This document shows, piece after piece, positions 1-11,234 of a stretch of DNA of 64,000 nt (position 1 is its first letter; each line of letters begins with the position of its first letter). Under the pieces are notes generated by a model that saw only the letters and a list, made by a program, of their open reading frames with translations, was not told the origin of the DNA and ran no database searches. The translations under genes were made by a program, and so were the position numbers. Source of the stretch: Moniliophthora roreri (Eukaryota > Basidiomycota > Agaricomycetes > Agaricales > Marasmiaceae); contig LATX02000233.1 in NCBI GenBank assembly GCA_001466705.2, forward strand, positions 524,432 through 588,431, given 5' to 3'.

Positions 1-978
1 GGGGTGATTTTCATCCCATGCAAGAAGAAACTAGATGCAGCAGAGACAGCCAAACTTCTTTTTCAACATGTGTACAAAAGATTCGGACTACCAGACAAAA
101 TCATTTCAGACAGAGACCCTTGATTCGCTGCAGAAGTGCTTACCGAAATGGGAAGGATCTTGGGGATTAAACAAATGCTAAGTACCGCTTATCATCCTCA
201 AACGGATGGAGAAACTGAAAGAGTCAATCAAGAGGTGGAAATCTATCTACACTTCTTTTGCGCAAAAGAACAGACGAAATGGAAGGACCTCCTCCACTTT
301 GCAGAATTCGCACACAACTCTCAAACACATTCCGTAACAAAACAATCTCCTTTCTACCTCATGATGGGCTATCATCCCCAACCATTACCCACCGTGTTCG
401 ACAGGACATTGATTCCATCAGTAGAGAAACGAATCGAGGAACTCAAGAAGCTGAGAGAGGAAACCTCAGCGCTCTTAGACATTTCCACAAGAAGGATGAA
501 AGAAAGGAATAGAAGACATTTCGACAGGTTCAAAAAGAGACAAAAGGTTTGGCTAGAAGGAAAGAACCTTTCACTTGGTTACCCTTCGCCGAAGCTGTTG
601 CCGAAATGAGAAGGACCCTTCAAAATAGAGGAAGTAATGGGACCAGTGACCTACAAGTTAAAACTCCCGTTCCAATGGAGGATTCACCCTGTTTTCCACA
701 CTAGTCTTCTTACACCATTCAAGGAAAATGATGTCCATGGGCCGAACTTTCTAGAGCCACCACCTGACATCGTCAAAGGACAAGAAGAGTTCGAAGTTGA
801 GGCAATTATAGGTCATCGACCAAAAGGGAAGAAGAAGAGAAAGATACAGAAACCAACCCACTACCTCATGTCTTGGAAAGAGTACAACTCGTCCCACAAT
901 CAATGGAAAAGGCCGAGCACACTTAAACATTCAATGGAGTTGTATCTGGAGTATAAAATTCGACATAATCTCCCCTAG
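1..978 (+). pseudogene. Retrotransposon pol 3' end: integrase C-terminal region plus chromodomain (broken)
   Basis: Reading frame 1 runs from base 1. It carries the end of the integrase catalytic core (ISDRDP, then YHPQTDGETERVNQ, FAEFAHN) with the HPQTDG motif typical of Ty3/gypsy integrases. A GPxxYKLxLP segment and WRIHPVFHxSLL follow, marking the integrase C-terminal (GPY/F) region. A chromodomain-like end comes last (EVEAIIGHR, YLMSWKEY, NQW). Chromodomains steer integration to marked chromatin. Two in-frame TGA codons interrupt the frame: 121-123, right after SDRDP, and 607-609, before EGPFKI. Arg (CGA) is usual at both sites, so single C-to-T changes explain them. The frame ends with TAG at 976-978. 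Confidence 0.9.
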
Positions 979-996
979 GACTTCATTCCAACGAAC

Positions 997-2056
997 ATGT
1001 CTTCTAAACTCCCTTATTCTTCTCGACAAGTCTTCTCACACGAGATAACACATACTGGGCCATTCCGTCCCAGCACGTTTGAACTCCTTTTCCTCATCAA
1101 CTCCGAAGACTATGATGATCAAATCACTGCAGCCGTTCAAGATAACGACAGACTTTGGGCCTTTTGGGGCAGCATGCTCTTTCTAAGGGGTCATCGCCAC
1201 AGGATGAACGAGGCCTTGGCTCAGCTAGATCGTCAAGCTGGGACATTCGCCGAAGCCATGTCCAATGACAAAGATGCGATCCAGCTGATGGGTCCAATCA
1301 CAGTACCAGTGCCTGTCTTAGACGTTGAGAACTTACCGATTTATGTAGAAATCCTGAAAGATGCCGACAAACCTTTCCCAGACAGCGAGGACATCAATCC
1401 CAACGAGCCCGCCTTCTTCCACAAGGTCCAGCGAACTCATAGAAGACTCTGAAGAGCAATTGTCATCTTGCGGCCAATGCCTTCTCCAGACAAGGCAGAG
1501 ACTACGTGCTGTTTCCCCTGCCATTCATTCCCATCCAACCAAGACTACAAACACTATTGCCGATCCCCAGAATGAACTTGTCTACCCCCCTGAGTCATCG
1601 AGCATGCAAACCCCTGACTCGGGAACAATCTCCAACACACCTGAACGAGCATGACTATTCTCCACCACCTCCCCATATACAACACCTCCTCCTATGCTCC
1701 GACCAGAAGTCGAGCAATCCAATTCCCCCAATAATTGCACTCACCATGAACAACGATTCGATGTCGCAAACCAACTCCCCACTGCCGATGAATCAATTGA
1801 CTCCAGAACATCGATCGGTGTGGGACGACGAAGACCTCGACGACGAACCAGAAGAAATGCAACCTGTCGACAGATCGAGGAGTCCTACGCCGCGTACAAT
1901 GGAACGGACGGAAGAGGTGTATGCACGACTCTGTGCCCTGTGTGCAGATTGGAGAAACACTGCACCACTGACTGCAGGCAGTATAGTTGCCCGCTCTGCA
2001 CTGAACGTGCACCTGGACATATATCTCGTGATTGTCACAACCGACGAAGGTCTTGA
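997..2056 (+). pseudogene. Third ORF of the gypsy element, zinc-knuckle protein downstream of integrase (frameshifted)
   Basis: Starting 18 bp after the pol stop, an ORF (997-1452) codes for an unrecognised 151-residue segment rich in acidic residues. Coding continues one frame over (from about 1361) through a Pro/Ser/Thr-rich linker, passes a TGA at 1652-1654, and ends at 2056 with two CCHC-type zinc knuckles. The first fits C-x2-C-x4-H-x4-C (CPVCRLEKHCTTDC), the second C-x2-C-x6-H-x4-C (CPLCTERAPGHISRDC). I read this as a single ORF3 broken by a frameshift and a nonsense change. Zinc knuckles normally sit in Gag, upstream of pol, so a knuckle ORF between the chromodomain and the 3' LTR is unusual. 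The function is unknown; RNA binding is an inference from the knuckles only. Confidence 0.6.
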
Positions 2057-2310
2057 AGAGCTTTGAAGCATAACTATCTCCTCCGCAATCCAACTGCTTA
2101 CGACAATCTTACAGATGATCTCGCCTGGGATGATGAGATCTACGGAGACGGAGAGTCCTGAACAACGAGATCCACCACCAAGACCAGCATTTGTGGTTGA
2201 CATCGGAGAAGAAGAAGGGCCAAGGTATTTCTACAAGGTGAATTCACTGCAATATTGAGGAGAATGGTTACACATGGGACAGCCAGTTACAAGCGTGGAT
2301 GCTTGAGTGT

Positions 2311-2323
2311 AAAGAGGGGGTAA
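2311..2323 (+). other. Polypurine tract of the gypsy element
   Basis: A purine run, aaagaggggg, ends 3 bp before the TGTTAC start of the LTR. This is the position where plus-strand DNA synthesis is primed in LTR retroelements, and it supports the LTR start at 2324. Confidence 0.75.
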
Positions 2324-2926
2324 TGTTACGATTTTTTGTTTTCATCAGACAATTTCTCGTTTCCCCTTTCCTGTATTACCATTCTGGGCAATTTAGCGCC
2401 CAACATTATGTTTCTCTTTGACATCTGGACTCGTCCACCTTCCCAGTCCCCTTTTTACTAAACATTCTATGACCTTCTAACGTTTTCTTTATGATATCAT
2501 TTTGATCCTTTTTTCTCGCTCGCGTTCTTCTGACATTCTATTAGTTTCTATCCCCTTCCGATGACATCGCTTATGATGTCAAATTCTTTCTTTATGACTT
2601 CATCAATGATCTACCATATTCCATTGCTTTCTACTTGTTTAGTAAACAAGGATATCAACTCTGCAGTTTGTATCCAAACGAGTAGCTACAAAGGATGTAT
2701 AAGTAGGTAGTTTGCTAGGTCTAAGCTTTTCAGCTTGACCTGGTTTAATCAACTTGTGTTTAGCCAATGAAACAACCTTCTGAACTCTAGCTTTTCCGAA
2801 GCTAGCTCTCTAACTTGAACCTTTACCCCATTGAGGAAGGAACTTTCCTTTCTCAACGAGGTTAACTCCGCATCACTACGTCAAGTGTTGTTGAGTTGTT
2901 GTCGTTGCTGCGCAAGTAACATAACA
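2324..2926 (+). repeat. 3' LTR of the Ty3/gypsy element (about 603 bp)
   Basis: The LTR begins TGTTACG right after the polypurine tract and ends CGCAAGTAACATAACA, so the ends are TGTTA...TAACA. It shares blocks with the solo LTR at 4944-5406: a CACCTTCCCAGTCCCC block, an AACTTGAAC block near the 3' end, and the CGCAAGTA(A/G)C(A/G)TAACA terminus. The two therefore belong to one LTR family. The sequence around 2690-2710 (ggatgtataagtag) is a possible internal TATA signal. Confidence 0.8.
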
Positions 2927-2939
2927 ATCACTGGGCTTC

Positions 2940-4743
2940 TCAGTTTTTTGTAACATCAGTCTGAGCTGCATTTAGCTGCATCTGTTGTAACATTGCTGCT
3001 GCTAGTTGTTGAAGAGTGTTCTCCTCAAAGACAGGAGCTGTCATTGTTGCAGCATGAAATACATTAGGCGGCTCATCTTCCTCTTCTATTCCACTAAAGA
3101 AGTAAGAGTCTGAAGATGTTACCCATCCTTTAGTCTTTGCATATTCAGTAACCTTGTCTTTCCAGAACTCAGTCCCTTCACGCTTTGGTAGTCGCTTTCC
3201 ATCTTTTAAGATATAGTGATTGGCTGATTTGTTCCAAACCAGCCACCCATCATTAACCATTTGTTTGTGCGATGGACATTCTCTTACCATGTGGCCTTGT
3301 TCACCACACCAGTAACAAATTTGTCCAGCACTTGTGGACTGTACAGCCCTTCCTATCATAGGCTGTCCATGTTTACCTTGGATGTCCTGGTTCATAGTGA
3401 ACATCAGTGTCCCTTGGCTAAGAGGTTTCTGGGTTGCCAGAGCATCTAGCAAGCTTGACATTTGCCTTTTTAAGTTCTCAATTTCTTGAGTCTGTGCTCG
3501 TATAGTACATTGGTGTGCATCTACGGTCACTGCCACACCCAAATTATACATATCACTATCCCATTTGTCCTTTTTAGAAAACAATGATGGTACTGTCTCT
3601 TCTTGTTTTATGACCGGCGTTGTTGCAGCCTGGCTAGGAGCTTGTCCTTGCACTGCCTTGACCTGCACATTCGTCAAAGGAATAGAAACCCCCATAGAAA
3701 AGGCCATACCCAGTATATAAATGTTCCCTGAATTGGTTGACATTACTATCTCAGCCTGTTCAATAACATCATTTAGTTCCCAAGGATCTTGTCCATCTTC
3801 TAGGGTCTTCTTTTCCTTTATCTAGTTTATTGAGCGTAAATAGCTCCATCTGCTGTTGAACACACGTCTTGAACGTTGTTTCAAAGGTGCTCAGGTATGT
3901 TTGTACCACTGCGTGGTTTGAAAGGAGAGCTGGAGGTTTGAGAAGCTTTCTGACTTCAAGCAAGAACGCTCAATTGTACTTCTTTAGTTTTTCCAGTCTA
4001 CCAAACCCAATGTATTGACTGTGCAACACTATCCGGTACAATTTATCCGTCGATTCATTGTCTGTATCTGCCAAATCAGGAAATTCCTTAAATAAGAGCT
4101 TTTTAAAGTCTTCCCAGGAGTTGCCTTTGGCTTCACTACTCCCTTGCAATTCTGTACGCAGCTTATAGGACATCTTCCACATTGCGGAATAGATCTTTGA
4201 GGCACCCTCTATCAATCCAGCTATCCTTCTTTGGATTGTCACATGAGACAGAGGAAAACTGGGTGTCCTTCCAGAGATATCCTTCCATGAGTACCTCATC
4301 GATCAAACACCCACAATCCATTGTGTGTGGGTCTTGTTCTCAAAGCCATTTCCAGCCAGGAACCTCCCAATAATATGGGTCTAGCAGCTTATTGTCTGTC
4401 GTCACTGCATCAGCAGATTTCACCTGCTTCTCCTGCTTTGCAAATTTTCGAGCCTTCTCATCTTTTCCTAGCCCTGGCCATGGCCTTCCCCACAGTGTTT
4501 CTCCACAACTGTCAACCTCTTCATCTAGGTGCTGGATACCTTTCATCGTCTTGCTGTGATACTGGCAGATCAGGAAGCCTGTGCCAGATACCATCGATGT
4601 CAGAGCAATCTCTCTGCTAGTGGTCATCAGTGCTGGGAAGTGATGAGCCCACATGTAATTGAAAGGGTGCAGCCCAACAGAGGGCTTGGGGATAGACTTC
4701 GGGCCTCTAGAGATCACCTTCATAAACCAATTCATAGCATCTA
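2940..4743 (-). pseudogene. Gag polyprotein remnant with CCHC zinc knuckle (LTR retrotransposon, minus strand)
   Basis: Four minus-strand coding blocks (4735-4340, 4299-3970, 3963-3769, 3743-2940) line up as one Gag broken by frameshifts and stops. The 4299-3970 block has the capsid-type segment FKKLLFKEFPDL, matched by FKKLLFREFPDS in the second gag remnant near 24.0 kb. The last block carries a heptad-like stretch (QTQEIENLKRQM) and a zinc knuckle CYWCGEQGHMVREC, which fits C-x2-C-x4-H-x4-C and would bind the element's RNA. The C-terminal block starts with a segment (SGNIYILGMAFSMGVSIP) that parallels SGDVYMGLGSFALGAGVP at 23.7 kb, so both gag remnants belong to one superfamily. No reverse transcriptase is seen, so the copy is truncated as well as broken. 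Confidence 0.8.
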
Positions 4744-4938
4744 CTGAATAGTCAAGATTAACTATTTGCAGAAAAAAAGACGATATACAAAATCAGAGAC
4801 TTGCCTTTGTATTGTTCCATTTCCGTCTGCTTTTCATCTTCAGTCTTAGGTGTTTTACTCTTCGGCCCACTTCTGTCATTGTAACCTGCAGCAACATCTG
4901 TGAACCTCTCTCAGGACAAAGGATTGTGATGCATTACT

Positions 4939-5411
4939 GTCTGTGTTACAGACTTTTTCTTTAGACTCTTTCCTTTCGTCTTTACCCCTATGCTTCCCTT
5001 TTCCATTGGACTCATACACCTTCCCAGTCCCCATTTCCTTCTCCCGCATATGCTTCTCGTTCTATCAGACTTCTACACCTTCCCTGTCCCCATTTGCTTA
5101 TCCCTTTGTGTTTGTATTACTCATATCCCAACGAGCTCGGGAAATCTTATTTAAACACCGAACTTTCTGCTTTCCATATGTAGTTAGTGCTACAACGGTT
5201 GTATTGTATTTAAGCGCTCAAGCTGAGACTCTAAGTCTCCAGCTTGACCTGGTTAATCTATACTTGTGTCAACGCCGATATCTGGACCTCTGAACTTCAG
5301 TAACCACTGAACGAACTCTAACTTGAACTTGTGAAACTGCTTAAAGCGAAGAGGTTTACTTCGTCAGAGTAGTTGAACTAGATGTTGCTGCGCAAGTAGC
5401 GTAACAGTCTG
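4939..5411. repeat. Solo LTR with 5-bp target-site duplication GTCTG
   Basis: A 463-bp LTR (4944-5406) starts TGTTACAGAC and ends GCGTAACA. It is bounded on both sides by GTCTG (4939-4943 and 5407-5411), the 5-bp host duplication expected of gypsy integrase. It is related to the 3' LTR at 2324-2926 and has no internal region, so it arose by recombination between two LTRs. It lies inside the older minus-strand gag element, whose sequence continues on both sides. In the + direction it has a TATA-like TTATTTAAAC near 5150. Confidence 0.88.
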
Positions 5412-5910
5412 TGTCACCGTCATCTTGCTGCTTTGCCTTCTCTTTACCTGCATACGAAGGTTCATCCTCTATGGCAACATTTCACATTGTTTAAAGTTAC
5501 CTGATGCCCTTCCCTTCGCTTTGTTAATTGGTGTGGTAATGTTGTCCCCTGCAAATTTAGTGTTAGCAATGAATTTACTGTAGCATTAACATAGGTATAC
5601 CTTCAAACAGCCATTCCTGTGCCTTCTTTACAATTTTTAAATCAGATTCATCTTCAGAGTTTGCCCTCTTTTGCTTTGCATCTTGAGTGCCTTGATTGTG
5701 ATGTTCTGTGCCCTCAGATGGCATAGCTGTAGAGTTGTTCGTTGTGGAAGACATTGGATCTCACTGTGGTTGCACCTGTTCCAAATCAAGAGAAGCTGAT
5801 ACTGAAGGGTGTGCATTTGGCAGTGCAGCAACCGGGAGGCTGGTGACAGAGGTTGGACCCAGTAATTTGTCCAAGGTAAGACTAGTGGAAAACTACCCTA
5901 AAAGATAACC
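5412..5910 (-). pseudogene. 5' part of the same gag element, interrupted by the solo LTR
   Basis: Past the solo LTR the minus strand keeps the lysine/glutamate-rich, low-complexity look of the flanking gag-region DNA. No frame stays open for more than 64 codons (5831-5637). I could not match it residue by residue to a known domain. Its position between gag (below 4.75 kb) and an LTR-like region (above 5.9 kb) suggests it is the start of the gag ORF or its leader. Confidence 0.4.
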
Positions 5911-5929
5911 TCCAAAAGTCTAACTCAGT

Positions 5930-7965
5930 TTGTTGTGCAAGTGTGGATCGACGTGATCAGAGTTACCACACTTAGAATGCCAACAAAACTCTTAGCTAGG
6001 TTGATTCTCTCTTATTGAAGTGTTCTACTTCAAAGTGTTCACCTCCAGAGGAGTATATATAGTTTTAAAATGTTTTATATCACAAACACACACACAAAAC
6101 ACAAAGAACATGGTGCACAAGGCACAAACACAAGAGCTACAGTCCCATACAAAGACTCAATAGCCAATATAGTCTGACCCTATGGAGTTCAAGACTTCTT
6201 CAAGATAACTACAGCACACAGTGTACTGGAAAAGGTCCTAGACCAATTTCTACAAAGAGTTCAGTGCAGGCACACCCCTTGCTAAGACTCTAAGTGTGTC
6301 ACAACCTGATACACACACAGGCCACACTCCAAGTGCCCAAGGCTCCTTCTTGGTGTAAAGTTTCTCTTAGAAAAGTGCTATAATGCACTCAAGATGTTAC
6401 TCTTATCTCTTACGACGCANCTCTCTGGAGTCACTCAGGACCAATCTCCAGGGCCTGTAGTGAGGAAGCAAAACTGGAATGGCACACAAATTTATACACC
6501 AAACAAACTTGTCATGTATTCACAATCAGAGGGGGCAGAGTTACTTGAGTATGTACAAATATCTAACTGTCCTTATATATGGTCCAGGAATATATCTACA
6601 GAAAATTATAAATAATGTCTGATAATTCAGGAAATGACAAATGAGTGACTGAGATACTAAAAGAGGGATTATTTGGATGTCACGGAGTCTGGCCACTAGG
6701 GTATCTGACCATATCCATGCAGGTATCTACACCCCCAGGCATTCTAGACTCTATAATTTGTATTTTCTCTTTTCTAAGTCAGGTATCTATGAGCAGATGG
6801 CTGTATCCGTCCTGTCTTTTGACAGCATTTCCCCTTTTCTAGTACCTGCACATCAGCAGTGGCCTAGATGCCAAATTTCCAAGGTCGGAACATGCTGTTA
6901 TTGTTCCGATCTTCTTTGACAATGCACGCTCGGTCTTATTTAAGATTTCTTGCACATTAGATATTCTTCATATGTCTCGTTGTATCTGTCTGTAGGTAGT
7001 GGATGTCCTTCAGAAGTGATTTCTGTCTTTCTGAGNTCTCTGGAGTCACTCAGGACCAATCTCCAGGGCCTGTAGTGAGGAAGCAAAACTGGAATGGCAC
7101 ACAAATTTATACACCAAACAAACTTGTCATGTATTCACAATCAGAGGGGGCAGAGTTACTTGAGTATGTACAAATATCTAACTGTCCTTATATATGGTCC
7201 AGGAATATATCTACAGAAAATTATAAATAATGTCTGATAATTCAGGAAATGACAAATGAGTGACTGAGATACTAAAAGAGGGATTATTTGGATGTCACGG
7301 AGTCTGGCCACTAGGGTATCTGACCATATCCATGCAGGTATCTACACCCCCAGGCATTCTAGACTCTATAATTTGTATTTTCTCTTTTCTAAGTCAGGTA
7401 TCTATGAGCAGATGGCTGTATCCGTCCTGTCTTTTGACAGCATTTCCCCTTTTCTAGTACCTGCACATCAGCAGTGGCCTAGATGCCAAATTTCCAAGGT
7501 CGGAACATGCTGTTATTGTTCCGATCTTCTTTGACAATGCACGCTCGGTCTTATTTAAGATTTCTTGCACATTAGATATTCTTCATATGTCTCGTTGTAT
7601 CTGTCTGTAGGTAGTGGATGTCCTTCAGAAGTGATTTCTGTCTTTCTGAGCAGGCTTTGTACCTAGTTTGCTCATTGCATATTGTTTAGCTGCCAGTGAA
7701 TTCTTTATTAAGAGATTGCCTGCTTTGACTCTGATCTGTATATTGACTTTGGAAGAGGATCGTTCTATGATTGTTCCTGTTCTAAGTTGTCTTTCTGTTT
7801 TGATGTCTCCTCTAAGTACCTCTGTACTGTTTGACTGCAGGTTGCACTTTGCAGATGTCATAGAAAAGTAAAGTAGAAGTTAAAATCCCATTGATAGCAC
7901 TTTTGAGAGCTTGGTTAACTAGCCAATGCATTCATTGAGCCATAGTTAGATTCCCTACAGGTTTC
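5930..7965 (-). mobile_element. Long LTR / leader remnant of the minus-strand element, inflated by an assembly duplication
   Basis: On the minus strand this stretch begins near the same GAAACCTGTAGGGAA motif seen at the second element (27260-27280; + strand ttccctacaggtttcagga). It also has a TATA-like signal on the minus strand near 6050 (ctatatatactcc). The gag remnant lies downstream of it, so it sits where a 5' LTR would be. The true length is about 1.4 kb, because 614 bp are present twice around the single N at 7036. No coding capacity is recognisable. Confidence 0.5.
6422..7650. repeat. Identical 614-bp direct duplication around a single N (assembly join)
   Basis: 6422-7035 and 7037-7650 appear to be the same sequence, with a spacing of 615 bp and one N (7036) between them. 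A further N lies at 6420. Neighbouring repeats in this window have diverged, so a perfect copy meeting exactly at an N is best explained by two overlapping contig ends laid end to end. Confidence 0.85.
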
Positions 7966-8192
7966 AGGAGTGATCCGCTTTGGATCTGATACTTAGATAG
8001 GTTAGAAAGTACAGCTTAGACACCTCTGTATAGTGTATCATATAGCTCTTCGTACTTTCTAAGGTACCACTGCTTCTCTAAGGCAATGACTAGCAGACTG
8101 GGCTCACTCTAGTCCTTATTACCCGTTATCTTGTGTCATATTAAAGTGTTCCAATTCAGAAATAGTGTAAAATGAAGAAAAGTGGGTCTTTT

Positions 8193-9716
8193 CTAGGTTT
8201 GACATATTACCAGAGATGTCAATGGTCCTTTTTCCAGGCTACTAGTCACTGTAGAAAGGCGCACTGCTGCAGAAGGCACTCGGTCTGGTGCAGCTGCAAC
8301 CAACAGAGCCACAGTAGAAAGGGGTACCACTACAGCAGGAGGCAACCCATGTTCACTTGGTGGTGCGGTGGCCGAGGAGATGGAAATGGTTGGAGTGGCA
8401 ACAGAGAGTTCCTCTTGGCTTGACTGTGCCTGCGGGAGTAGTTTCTGGGCAGGAGCTGCAGTACACAATGCAATGGTCGATAGGACAGAAATGGCTGCCG
8501 AGGGCACGTCAGCTGAGCTTGATGCTGCCTGTGGGAGTGGTTGCAGGGCAGTAGAAAGGGGCACTGGTACTGCGGTGAGTGACACGCTTTCACTTGACAA
8601 TGCAGCAACTGATGTGACACATGGAATTCCTGAATTGCTATCAGTTGAGGAAGGACTCAGTGTTATGGAGTCTGGAACTGCCAGTAATGGGGCTGGCATT
8701 ACTCCCAAAGGACGTTCATCTTCACTGGTTCCTGGCTCGGAAGTTGATAATGGTGTTGTAGACATTGGTGGCTCCTTGGAGGGCAGTATGCTCAAGTTGG
8801 ACTGTTTAGTCTGCTTTACAGTCTCTACAAATGTTACAAGCCATGTCAGCCTCTCTATTCATTAGCATGGTAAATAGGGCTTTTCTTACCCTCGATATCT
8901 GTGAAATCACTCAAAATATCAATTTCTTTGTCTCCATAGCCTGCAACGCTTGAGTGTTAGCTTCTCAGACTTTTTCTTGTGCTGTTGTAGTCTGATCAGT
9001 TTTGACAGTCTGTAATCACAAAATTACTTACATATCTGGCCCTTTAAAGGCCTGAGACACTTATTTACTGCTTTCACTGCTTGCTTTGCCTCTATATAAG
9101 CTTGAAGGGTGTCAGCAACCAATTTTCGGGCATCCTCAAGCTTCACTTTATTGTCGTCTGAAGGGTCTTGTTCACAAATAACCTCCAGCTTAGCCAGCAC
9201 CTGCTTGGCATGAGCGTGTTGTTTTTGAGCTTCTTTCTCTTCTGCCACTTTATTGGACTTCTCCTCTACAGCCCGATTGAAAGCTAATTAGACAATTATT
9301 AGTGTTGGAAATTTGATTTCTGTTGATACTGACCATCTTCTGCTTCTTTGACACTTTTGGGTCCTTTTTTGGTGGCACCCCGGTGAGTTTTGAGGCCTGT
9401 GTTGCTGACTTTTTTTGGGCAAATCAATAACAGCTCAAACGAGAGAAAAGAATATATGTACCTTGTGGCTTGTTCTGAACGTCTTGGTTAGCGCTTTTGG
9501 CCCTGCTTCTGGTGATTCTCTTGTGGGCTTCATGTCCTTTGGTGGCTTTGTAGGTGGAATTAATAGCAGCTCTGTCAAGAAGATAAAAGGAGATATACAC
9601 TGTGATGCTGTTTGCACTGTGGAGTTAGTCAAAATCTGTTTGATAGTAAGAGGAAAAAACATACACTCTGACCTGGTGGAACCAATGAGAACTTCTCTTT
9701 TTTTGCCTTTGGCCAT
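8193..9716 (-). CDS. Hypothetical multi-exon protein: basic N-terminus, coiled-coil middle, Ser/Thr/Ala/Pro-rich tail
   Basis: I chose the ATG at 9716 (MAKGKKREV). Splicing at GT-AG sites keeps one frame open to TAG at 8193. Clear introns include one after 9248-9024 with donor GTAAGT and a CTAAC branch before TTGCAG, and one with donor GTAAGA just before the tail exon. The predicted protein is about 385 residues: a Lys/Arg-rich first 70 residues, a helical heptad-like segment (AEEKEAQKQHAHAKQVLAKL onward), a short acidic linker (DILSDFTDIE), then about 210 residues of Ser/Thr/Ala/Pro repeats. No catalytic domain is recognised. Two other minus-strand genes nearby also begin MAK, which suggests a shared mobile-element or lineage-specific origin. 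No disabling lesion was noticed. Confidence 0.55.
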
Positions 9717-9719
9717 GGT

Positions 9720-10270
9720 GGTATGAGAGAGAAGGAAGGGTAAAGAGTATAGTCTGAAATTGGGGCTCAGATCAGACTGCACAAACTAATGCAAAGTCCT
9801 CGCACTGGACAGGCACCCGATGCTTGCACAAACTAACCACTAGCTAATGTCACAGTATTTACAGCAGTCATCTTTGTCTCAACTTGAGAAAAGTAAAATC
9901 TCAGCATTTGACCATTGTAAAGTATGAAAGACACTTGAGAATTATTGATAGTGTAACAAATAGCTGTTATGCTACCTGCCGGATAGTGTGCCTGTGATGC
10001 TGGAAGAGAGCAGTGCAGGAAAACATAGTGCCAGAGCCACAGTTCACCCAGCCGATAGTGTAACCCTGGCGTAACCATCAGATAATCAGATTATTGTGAT
10101 CGCTTGAGTGCTTATTTCAATTTCCTTCCTGTTGCTTTTAGGCCTTCAATCGTTGCCTGTGTTGAGCTGAGTACATGCACTGAATAGCACAGGCTCTCTC
10201 AGGATTTTCTCGACATTTTCTACCATGCAGGTCAGGGCTGTTCAGTCGACAAAGTTCAAGTTGCTAGTAC
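9720..10270. other. Spacer without a recognisable gene
   Basis: Short open frames exist (for example 10078-9833, minus) but have no matching exon neighbours or motifs. The stretch separates two minus-strand gene remnants. Confidence 0.5.
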
Positions 10271-10273
10271 TAC

Positions 10274-11232
10274 TTACAGCTTCTTCCGCTCCCTATCTTT
10301 TGCCCAGCGACGCTCTGCATTGACTTGCTTCTTGAGATCGGCGGCATGTAGATCTCCGTTCTTCTGCTGGCATTTTGGAGCTATGCCAATACATATAAGA
10401 TCCTTCCCAGGATAGGACAGCCGACAATACATACCAGGTTGGTCGTTAATCTCCTCCGCATCATGGATGATATTGTGTTTCATTGCCCTAGGCCCTTTCA
10501 TATCAGTGTCGGGGTGGAGCCTAGTGGATGGTAGTGTGTCTGCATTGTGGCTGGAAGTGTTGCATTGGCTATGTTTGATCCCTGCAAGATAGAATTCAGA
10601 TTATGAACCACACAATGGTGGTGCCATGCTCACCTGGGCGGCCCTTAATGGTAGCTTTTTGTTTCTTCGTGACCACTGCATCTCCATGCTTCTTAAATGG
10701 GATTTGCAAGTTGCTACCCATATAAAGTAGCCGGTTTTGACCCTTACTCGGCATATCCTGTGTCCCAATTTGTCCTTTACTGGGTTTGCATCTTAGAATA
10801 TTGCAATAATTGTTGGGTTTGCTTTGTGATACATGTTGATTGGCAGCTGGTGTATGTTGTTGAGGACCTACAGATATACAATTTTTGACTGGGATTGAGT
10901 GTCGACCACAGAACCTGTGAGCTGTCATGTTGAAGATTGTTAATAGTTGTTGTTTAGTTAGTAAGAAAGACAATCATACTTTCAATCACCTTTGGAGAGA
11001 AATAATCTTTCCTTTCATTCAGAGATGCCTCTGATGAGGTCACTCTAGTGCAATCTGCCATCCTCCCTCCACCACCCATGGTTAGTTTGAGATCCACCGA
11101 CTCTGTGCCATCGATATCTTGGTGTTCTTCATTGAAAATCTCAGAAAACCACCCTGTATCATTGTCCAAAGTGTGCTCAGATGAAGATGGAGGTGAAAAG
11201 GGCAGTAAATCAGCAGCTTTGAAGAACTGACG
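10274..11232 (-). CDS. Hypothetical multi-exon protein with acidic N-terminus and Lys/Arg-rich C-terminus
   Basis: A chain of minus-strand exons can be spliced in frame. An upstream exon has an acidic segment (EIFNEEHQDIDGTESVD), a middle exon (about 10930-10636) ends at a GTGAGC donor, a further exon (10572-10438) ends at GTATGT, and a last exon (about 10378-10274) codes for a basic, helical end (NAERRWAKDRERKKL) closing with TAA. The 5' end is unclear: an in-frame route further upstream needs a very short intron. No family is recognised. It lies between two similarly built minus-strand genes and may belong to the same mobile or lineage-specific cluster. Confidence 0.4.
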
Positions 11233-11234
11233 TG

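Larger units (their letters stand above)
1..2926 (+). mobile_element. 3' part of a Ty3/gypsy (chromovirus-type) LTR retrotransposon
   Basis: The window opens inside pol. In order one sees the end of the integrase core, the integrase C-terminal domain, a chromodomain, an extra downstream reading frame ending in zinc knuckles, a purine-rich tract (2311-2320, aaagaggggg) and a 3' LTR (2324-2926) that begins TGTTAC and ends ATAACA. The 5' LTR, gag, protease and reverse transcriptase lie outside the window. In-frame stops show the copy is dead. It sits about 14 bp from a minus-strand gag remnant, so it seems to have inserted into an older LTR element. The target duplication cannot be checked because the 5' end is missing. 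Confidence 0.88.

Noticed and set aside
6394..7534. Repeated identical small proteins suggesting a tandem gene family
   Set aside because: The repeats come from the same DNA placed twice around N 7036, an assembly artefact; the frames have no domain or intron support.
8368..8865. Plus-strand 165-codon frame
   Set aside because: It is the reverse of the Ser/Thr/Ala/Pro-rich exon of the minus-strand gene at 9716-8193. The minus-strand frame joins to upstream exons with good splice sites; this one does not.
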